Source: Ascarosepion bandense
Taxonomy: Eukaryota; Mollusca; Cephalopoda; Sepiida; Sepiidae
Assembly (NCBI GenBank): GCA_037127315.1
Contig: JBBBDQ010001188.1
Location: 1,099,001-1,163,000, forward strand
Reading direction: 5' to 3'
Length of the DNA: 64,000 nucleotides
The notes beneath the pieces are model-generated. The model was not told the DNA's origin and made no database searches. It worked only from the letters and a program-made list of their open reading frames with translations. The translations under genes were made by a program, and so were the position numbers. Positions 50,273-59,600 of this stretch are shown piece by piece (positions within the stretch are counted from its first letter, which is position 1; every line of letters starts with the position of its first letter).

Positions 50273-50914
50273 GATAAACCTTAATAGTACTAACAACCCT
50301 CTTATTTCTATTATACACCACGAACTATAATCAAATCTAATTTAAAGTTTTATAGAAAAAAAGTGATTTCCTAAATTCAAAATTAAGGTTAAATATACAA
50401 GATTAGATTAATTATAAAACTGTGTTTAAATACAAAAATATTTTATAGTTGTACAAATAAATATTAAAGATAGGTCCAATCCTATCCTTTCCCACCCTTT
50501 AAACCTCCTTATTCTCCCCCTCTAATAAAACCAAAGAATAAAAGCTAGCCAAGCGGTCATAAAACACACTTCCATGAATCAACTATATCCACTACTTACC
50601 CCACTTTCTTTAAAATTCTAACGGACAATTTACAAGACTTATTTCCTTATGGCTAAATCCCGTCAACATCCCACAGACAACCCCCAAATTTAAAAAAGAT
50701 GTCTTCCATTCCTTTCCACACCACCTGATGAGACATTGGATGTCCAATGTCGAAACAAAATATACAATTTTAGTGGATATATATATATATATAAATCTGT
50801 ACATATTCTAAAATATAGTTTGTAATATATATTCACAACTCTATATTATATATCGAGCAACGTTTTAAATTAATTTTTAGACGTTGTAAATTTCTTTTCG
50901 TTCCTTATTCACTC

Positions 50915-50972
<58 letters not shown>

Positions 50973-53247
50973 AATTGTTTTATTACTTAGTTTTTGGTCA
51001 TAATAAAATTAGACCTGTGCACATTTGTATTAAAAAGTTTTCAATAAAATTATATTGTAGAACTTTTGAATATTTTCCATTTATAAACAAGTTATTACGC
51101 GACCTAGGTTTCTACTGTAACACTATTTTTGTGGCTGGAGTGGAGGTGTGGCCCTGGTGTTCTTGTATGTGAAAAAAATGTAATCTTAAGTTTAGTACGA
51201 TGGAGCGAAAGAAATTATTACTAGTGGTATTGTTAATTCTGCAGATTACAATATGAGTGGAGAGAAAAATAAGATAATAAATATAAAATTGTTTATCGTT
51301 TATCGCAATATGAATGCGGCTAAGAAATTGTGAAAAAAATATATTGAAAATTTTTAAAATCCTGGAAACTGACTGGAAAGTGAATTGATCAAAACATTTT
51401 GCAGATGGAAGTGACAGGTCAAATGGGATCATTATCTTGTCGGCCATTAGAATAAACTATAGCCAAAAATACTGTTTCGGGACAGTCACAAACTTTTGAT
51501 GAGGTCACGTTAGGTTAAATCCTCAAAATCATTGAATCCTGAGAACAAATTCTAAAGCCGGAAAAATAAATGATGTAATCAAAAGGGTAGAAGACGAAAA
51601 GAAATGATGTCATTAAGAGATATTATTACTTCATTGGTTAAACTAAGGGAATGGTGTAGCTCCATCTCAAAGTGCGAAGACTTGATTTGCATGGACACCC
51701 CGTGTCCATCATGCCTCCCCCAAGAGAATTTGGAACAGGCATAAAAATAGGCCCTCAGAAGTCCAAAATCACTCAAGAGCGGAGTCGAGATGTAACGACA
51801 AGGGAAGAGACGATTCCTAAAGAGGAGCCAAGACCGTAGAGACAGAGAAAGTCGCCTCCGAGATCTGGCTGAAGATATAAAGTAACATAAAGAGCCGAAA
51901 AGAATTAAAGTCAAATAACACGCCTCCGATAGAGTCCTTGCTGAAGATATAACCAAATAGTTGAGCTACTACGCTGTGCTAAGGCAGATAAGACGAATTT
52001 ACGTGGCTCAGACGGGGTCATCAAATTGGCGAGCTTTTGCAGCTGGTGAAACTGAAAAATAAATTTTAGCCCAAATATTGTTTCGAGACTGTCGCAAAAT
52101 TTTGATGAGGTCAAGTAAGGTTAAATCCTCAAAATCATTGAATCCTGAGAACAAATCCTAAAGTCAGAAAAATAAATGATGTAATCAAAAGGGAAGAAGA
52201 CGAAAAGAAATGATGTCATTAAGAAATATTGTTATTTCATTGGTTAAACTAAGGGAATGATATAGCTCCACTTCGAAGTATGGAAGCGGAAGTAATTTAA
52301 TTGGCTAAAGATCTGATTTGCATAGACACCCCGTGTACGTCATGACTCCTCCAAGAGAATTTGGAACAGGCATAAAAATTGAGCCCAGAGGGCCAAGTCC
52401 AGTTGAGTTGCTGCAGACAGGACGAAATTACCGCCGCCGTCTTTCCCACACATACAAAGACCACTCTTCGGCAGTTTTCATAAAATTTCGCTGGAAAGAT
52501 TGGATAAGACATTTTGAATCGTCACAACTGAAAACTCCGATTGGAGTGATAGACGTCCCCAACCGAAAATTGGAATTAATGTTTAGAAGACAGACATTAC
52601 TCTGAAATGAAAACTTCCGCTCCGTTGAAAGGATAAGAAATTGACGACTGTTATATTCTATTTCTTATTGTTTTTGTTTTTTTGTTTTTTATATAAAGAC
52701 GTTTTTCGCAAGTCACTCAGGCGTCCTTCGATTTACTTTTGGCTGTTCTTATTAACCCAATTGTGGGCACGCGCCCGGTCTGGTTAACGTGGTAAAGAGA
52801 CGGCTAGCAAGATTTCAACGTGCCTTTCTCAGGATCAAAAGTTCACAGCGTTGTAATAGACGACTTAAAGAGTAGCTACTATGTCGAAGCTATCACGACT
52901 AGCGACCCGAGAGCGTCGTCACACTACTATGAGTGGTGTCTTCAGGCTATTTTCAATAATTTATTTTACCATTTATCTTTATTTTAAGAACACTCACGTA
53001 ACGGTGTTTTTTTTAACGCTCTCGTAATAAGAAATTTTTGAACGCGCAATTTTTAAACTAACAAGAAATTATAACGTTATAAAAATTGTGCATTCAAAAA
53101 TTCCCTGCCACGTGAGCGTTAAAAGAAAAAGATGGTTCCGTGAGTGTTCTTAAAAAAACGGTAAACGGTAAAATCAGTTATTGAAAATCACCTGAAGGCA
53201 ACACTCATGTTAGAAGCCTACATTGCGTAATAACACGTTTACAAATG

Positions 53248-53298
<51 letters not shown>

Positions 53299-56212
53299 AT
53301 AACTAACCTAGAGAGGCAACGAACCTACCAAGGTTTCACCAAATTGGATCTTCAAGGAAAGTTTAGAAACGAGTAAAATGACAAGCTTATATATATATAT
53401 ATATGACGAGTACATTCAAATGTCGCTAACACTAAATTGCTGCCGTCTAAGAGACACCTTTCTACCCTCCTGTATTATGGCTGATGCTAACCTTCACGAT
53501 AGTGACATATCGCTCCTTCTTGAGTGAAAATTCTCGACCAATTAAAAGTCTAAGTACTATACTGAATTTATTGTTAGCTCCACTGTTGAAATATTGGTTT
53601 ACTGTGTTGTACTGGACAATTTTTCTCTTCAGAATCTATCTTACATATCTATAAGTCTACCATTCGTCCATACTTAGGATATTGTTGTCACATATCATCG
53701 AATGATCTTGCTATAGATTTTGAGATTCTTGATAAAATCGACAGTAAATCAGCAATATTATTGGTTCTGGCATGGCGCCTCGGTTTTTGTCACTTTGCAA
53801 GCGTAGTTAAGTTGCTTTCCCGTGCCTTATCTATCCATAATTTAAAGGTAATTGTTCGGAGGAGCACTTCTCTATTGTACCAAAACTTTATATAGTAGTT
53901 GTGGCCTGTTAGAGTCAGGCAGAAAGACACGGAAAGAAGGTAGGTTAAACCAGTGTGTTGGAATATCTGAACTTATTTATAAATGGAATTTTGTCTGTGT
54001 ATGTGTGTGTGTTTGTGTGTGTGTGTCTGTGTGTCCGTTACCTGTAGACTCCGAAACGGCTGAATCGATTTTTTTGAAGATTTACAGAGTTGTACTATAA
54101 GCATCTGTGAGTATTCTTAGCAAGGTTTTGTGTCGAAGTACCCCCGATAAATATCGAAAATTGATAATCGAAAAAATTGGGTTATAGAAGGAGTGGTCCG
54201 ATTTTAATCAAATTGGATACACTCATAGACAAAGACATAAGAAACGATATTCAGAAGTTTCAAGGTTAGGGTTCTGACAAGATGTTTGTGTGTGCGTGTC
54301 TGTTTATGTGTCTGCCTGAATGTCTGTATTTTTTTCAGCCCTTTTATTTAATTTTTTGCTTCGGGTTTGGCTCTAAGTATGTATAATTGTAGTTCTTAGT
54401 ATAAGCCATGATACCATTTACTCAGAGGACGTATTTAGCCTTCAAAATTCGGTTTACGACGAAAAAAACTTATTTGATATCGATACCAGGAAATCAAAAT
54501 TTGACTTACATCCATTCATTTTTCTTTCAGTTTACGGTTTCGCTTTAACTGGAAACAACTATTGCTTTTTAGTCTTTCGTGCCAACGCCCAAAGAGTCTG
54601 AGCTTCAGGACCATGGATTAGTTTTAAAGCTTTCATTACACCCGAGCAACACCGGGCTATACTGCTAGTCAGAACATATATACAAAGTAAAAGTGCTATT
54701 AATCAGAAAATAAAAATGTCTGTCTGAACTTTCAAGTTATACTGCATCTCGTCTGGCTCATCTAGGAAGTCTCACAGGCCAGCTTGGGCACCATAACTGT
54801 AGTGAAGCGCAATACTAGATTGGCTGCAAGGTCTCATCAATTTACAATCGAGTTGACCAAATGTAACCGAAAGGTCAATGTTAACAGTTTCTTTCCTTGC
54901 AATTCTCGCTTTTGGAAACCTTTCCAGCTCTACGCTTTTTGGTCCTGTTTAATCTTCAAAAATTTAAATGCAATGTTAATCGGTATCTACTGCATTCCTG
55001 ATTTTTCTTCTTAATGTCTTTTTTCTTTTACACTCAGTAATCTCTTGTCTTAGTGGCTTAAATTAATGAAAATGCTTAAAATAAATGTGCCGAGTCCCTT
55101 CAAGACGTCACCGATCATGACACCCTATAACGTCTCGTCCTGTAGAGTTGTAAATATTGATTAATTTTATATTTGCCATCTTTGTCCTGGCACTATCAGC
55201 CTTTCACACGAATGCATTTGATAAGATACTTCACATTTTAAATACATTTGGAGGATATTAATTTTACAGGCAATTATAGTAACACTTATGAATACTTATA
55301 TAATAGTTATTATGGATGACCGAAAAGAATTCAGGCAGATGAAGCATTCTTAATTGTTTATTAATAATAATGAGTTGTGGTGCATTGGATATCGGCTCGG
55401 AACGAGAAATCGGAGAGCCGAGTTCGCATTCCAGCTGAATTCATTGCATTCACTTACGCGCAAATACCCTTGGGAAAGGTATTAATCCGTCTCTTCCTTC
55501 CAGTTATGGGTTAAATAACAGGACAGATTGGGTTCTATAGCTTTGGTTGGCAACCAGTCTAGCGCAGAAAGCAATGGCAACCTACCGCGGGATAATCTTC
55601 TGCCCAGTCAGTCATGTCTCTTTCGAGACATGATCGCCCAAGCGTGTATCGCGTATGGCACTTAACTGACTGACTGTTTAAGCATTGCCGTATATTAATA
55701 ATTCTTGTTGTTGGTTTTACCACCCTTAGACAAAGAATATTATTTTTGTTTGTTTGTTTGCTTTTTTTTAATAATTGTCCCACCCCAAGCAAAGCAGTAC
55801 TGCCACTGGTGCACAGGGGGCTATATAATAGGAGAGTGAGAACAGGTTACAGTAGGTGTCGAAGAATGAATAAGAGAAGGACTGGTACGATGGTGTGAAG
55901 AGTGCTGCGTGAGAGGAAAGTGAGATGACGGATGTGATTCAAGGAGATAAGAGACGACAATTAACGTTGAAGGTTATAGAAAGTAAGAATACGGAAGGGA
56001 GTTCCACAGGTGAGAAGTGCAAGAAAAGAAACTGATGTAGTAGAAGTTATGGTTGACCTTGTTTGCTTTCACAGTTAAAGGGTGGGACCTTGTTGCTAAT
56101 CTTTTAGCTCGAGTAAATTCGCGCAAGAGTGCAAGAACCAGTTAAGCTCGTCGGAGTAGAATCCGTGAAAATATTTGAAGAAGAGACATAGGGAAGCCAC
56201 ATCTTGTCGGTG

Positions 56213-56259
<47 letters not shown>

Positions 56260-56343
56260 CTGGAGTCGAGCCGCCAGGTCAGGATCTACTATACAATCGG
56301 CAAAGTAGTGGAGGTGCCTATAACACACCGCACGCCGAAGCGC

Positions 56344-56406
<63 letters not shown>

Positions 56407-56624
56407 AAAGTAGAATAAATTACAAGAACTACGCGCACAAAGACACGCACATATGACACAGTCACGGACACGCACACACCACCAGATAAATGAGATAGAT
56501 AAAACAACAGTAATGAAACTGATCCTCTTCAGCCCGGTCAAAGAGTCAAAGGAACGGTCAGATCACACTAAGATAAACCACACATACAAGCAGATATCAT
56601 CAGACCAAAAAGGCCCCAACTAGA

Positions 56625-56666
<42 letters not shown>

Positions 56667-59600
56667 ACACACACACACACATACAGCAGCAGCAGAAGAC
56701 AGCCAGCCAGGAATAGCCATTCTTTGAAAGGCCGTGAAGACACCCGGACAGACAAAAGCTTCTCTGCCATTCTGAAGATGAGATTTTGATCTCGAAATAT
56801 TACTGTTTAATAAATAGGTAACACAAACACTTCCTTACCTTCCTTTATTTTACTCAACGCATTGTGACAGCCTTCAAGACATAACCCATATAACTATTTT
56901 ACACAGTGCTTCAAGCAAATTACAAAACTTTACTAATCTGTATTTTGTTTAAAGAAAAGATATTCAGAAGCCGTAGCTCTAATTTAAAAAAAAACTCCAC
57001 AGGTTTAATGCAATAAAATTGTTAGACGCTATATATTCTTGAGCTTTGATATGCTCTTTTTGTTCTTGTTTTTTATTTATTTATTTATTTTCAATTGGAG
57101 TAGATAGACTAAACTATCGCCCGGTTCACACTCCACCCTATTCTATTGAACAGGTGAAGAGGCTCATCCCTTGTTACTGTTTAGGATGTGGTTTCCGGCT
57201 TTCTCTTTTTCAATCTTTTCACTCTTACGCAGCCCCCTGCACATCAGTGGCGTTACCGCCTTGCTCGGGGTGATATGATTAAAAAAAAATATCATTAAAT
57301 TGGATAAACTTATGTCCACTTACCGACATATTGCTGCTGGCTCCGCCATTACCATTCTGCAACGAGAAATCGATAATTATTAATGACCTAATTTTAATTT
57401 TATTTCATATTACGTTATTTTTTAATGACATTGTTTGAGAGAGCATAATCTATTTTGGTTTTCTACCAAAAAATTTTTTTTCATTAAACCATTGAAAGAC
57501 AATCTATTTCTCGCAATCAATACTTATATTTTAATTATATTCTAGGGTACTTCAAAGTCAGTTCGTTATTTAAAACATTTTGGAATCAATTGTAGTTTTA
57601 CTATAGGCTCTTATTTTACTCATAATTGAGAGGAAGTGGGAGAGAGACAGAGAGATGGCAGATTAACACACAGAAAAATAACATTGAAGAGAGATAAAAA
57701 ATAGGTAGATAGACATTCTTCCTCTTCTTCATCTTCTATGTGCCTTGTCCTTTCAGGACGTTGGTGATTATGCCCTTCCTCGTCTCTCTATCCTTAGTAG
57801 ACCTAAGCACGCTTTCTCCTGTAACACTACGCAACCCCCGTTCTTTCATCCATCTGCTCAGGCCCTTCAACTATGTTATCACCCGCCTTCCTCTGTCTCT
57901 TTTCCATTTACCTGGCCTATTAATATCAGGTTCTCCTTCCTCATTGCATATCCCAGGAATTTTAGTTGTTTCTTCCTGAGGCTCAGTATTAATTTCCTTT
58001 TCGTCGCCATTCTTTTCAAAACCTCATCATTGCTCACATGCTCGGTCGATGATATCCGCAGCATCCTTCTGTAGAACCACATTTTAGTTGCTTCAAGTTT
58101 TTCCGTCATCTTCGATGATATTGTCCAACATTCATTGCCAAATTGAAGAAGTGATATCACATACCAACCTGGTACTCTCTTCTTTGTTTCTATTGAAATT
58201 TTCCTGTCTCTTAATACTCTACTCAGCTTCTGGAACGCATTTTTCGCCATGCCAATTCGCCTTCGTATCTCTATATCGCACTTTCCGTCTTCTGTTAGAA
58301 CACTTCCCAGGTATTTAAATTTTTGTACTTGCTTGATTTTAGTATCCTCCACCTGTATTTGGCATTTTGGGTTGCTCTTTTTGCTGATGACCATACATTC
58401 ACTGCCATACTGAAGAACTGATATCACTTAACAATCTAGTACTCTTTTCTTTCTTTCTAGTGAAAGTTTTTTGTGTCTTAAAACTTTACTCAGCTTCTGG
58501 AATGCGTCCTTCGCCATGCCAATTCACCTTCGGATCTCTGTGCTGCACTTTCCGTCTTCTGTTAGAACACTTCCCAGGTATTTAAATTTTTGTACCTGCT
58601 TGATTTTAGTATCCCCCACTTGTATTTGGCATTTTCGGCTGCTCTTTTTGCTGATGACTATGTTCTCTCGATAGACAGACACAGATAGAAAGAAAGTGTA
58701 GATATATAAATATACTATGATATATAATGAATACATACAAATACATATAGATATTTTTATAGATAAAATCAGATTGATATGGATACAAATGGAAAGGTAG
58801 ACAAATATATGGATAAATAACTCAACCTTGTCCTTAATTTAGAAGTCAATATTTACAAAGCACTCGACACTTGCAGCGGACAAAAAAAAAAAACTTTCGT
58901 TGAAAAATTTTTCTCCTTAAATCATCACAAATTTCTCGTCAAATTTTAACTCAAAATCGCCGAGCAGATGTGAAATTTGCCATTAAAATACGTTCTAACG
59001 CTACGTTATACATCGTCCATCAAATATAACCAAGGGGAAATTTCATCCTACCAGCCGAAAGAAAAAGTAGCACCTCAAAAGCCCGTTGACAGTCCACTAC
59101 AGCGACACCATATACTCAGGCTCATTACAATTTCTCATACGCAGATATATGCATGAGTCGCATAGACAATTTTCAACGCCAACGCACATTTGTGACCCGG
59201 ACACCCTTGCTAATACGCACGAGCTTTGTACAACCATACATCGCAGTCCGAACACGCCGAGGTTCGCGTATCAATCATGAGCACACACTACTAGAAGAAG
59301 TCACACCAAAAATACAGACCCGATCAGTTCGAATAATACTATTAATACATAATTTTGAATCATCCCTTCCATTAAAATGGAACAGGCTTGCCTCCCAAAG
59401 AGTAAATTACTACGCCTGCTGGCCTGACACTATCAGCGGACCTCAAGTGGAATGACTACGTCGAATCCATTGCTAAATCCGCAGCTATGAAAGTCGGCTC
59501 TCTGTGCAGGGCCCGGAAATCTTTCCGCCTGAATCTATCCTGCAATTATATAAATCCACCACCCGCCCTTGTATTGAGTACTGCTGCCACATCTGGTCGG

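Noticed and set aside
56104..56541. Frames rich in Cys and Val
   Set aside because: Created by the (CA)n arrays.
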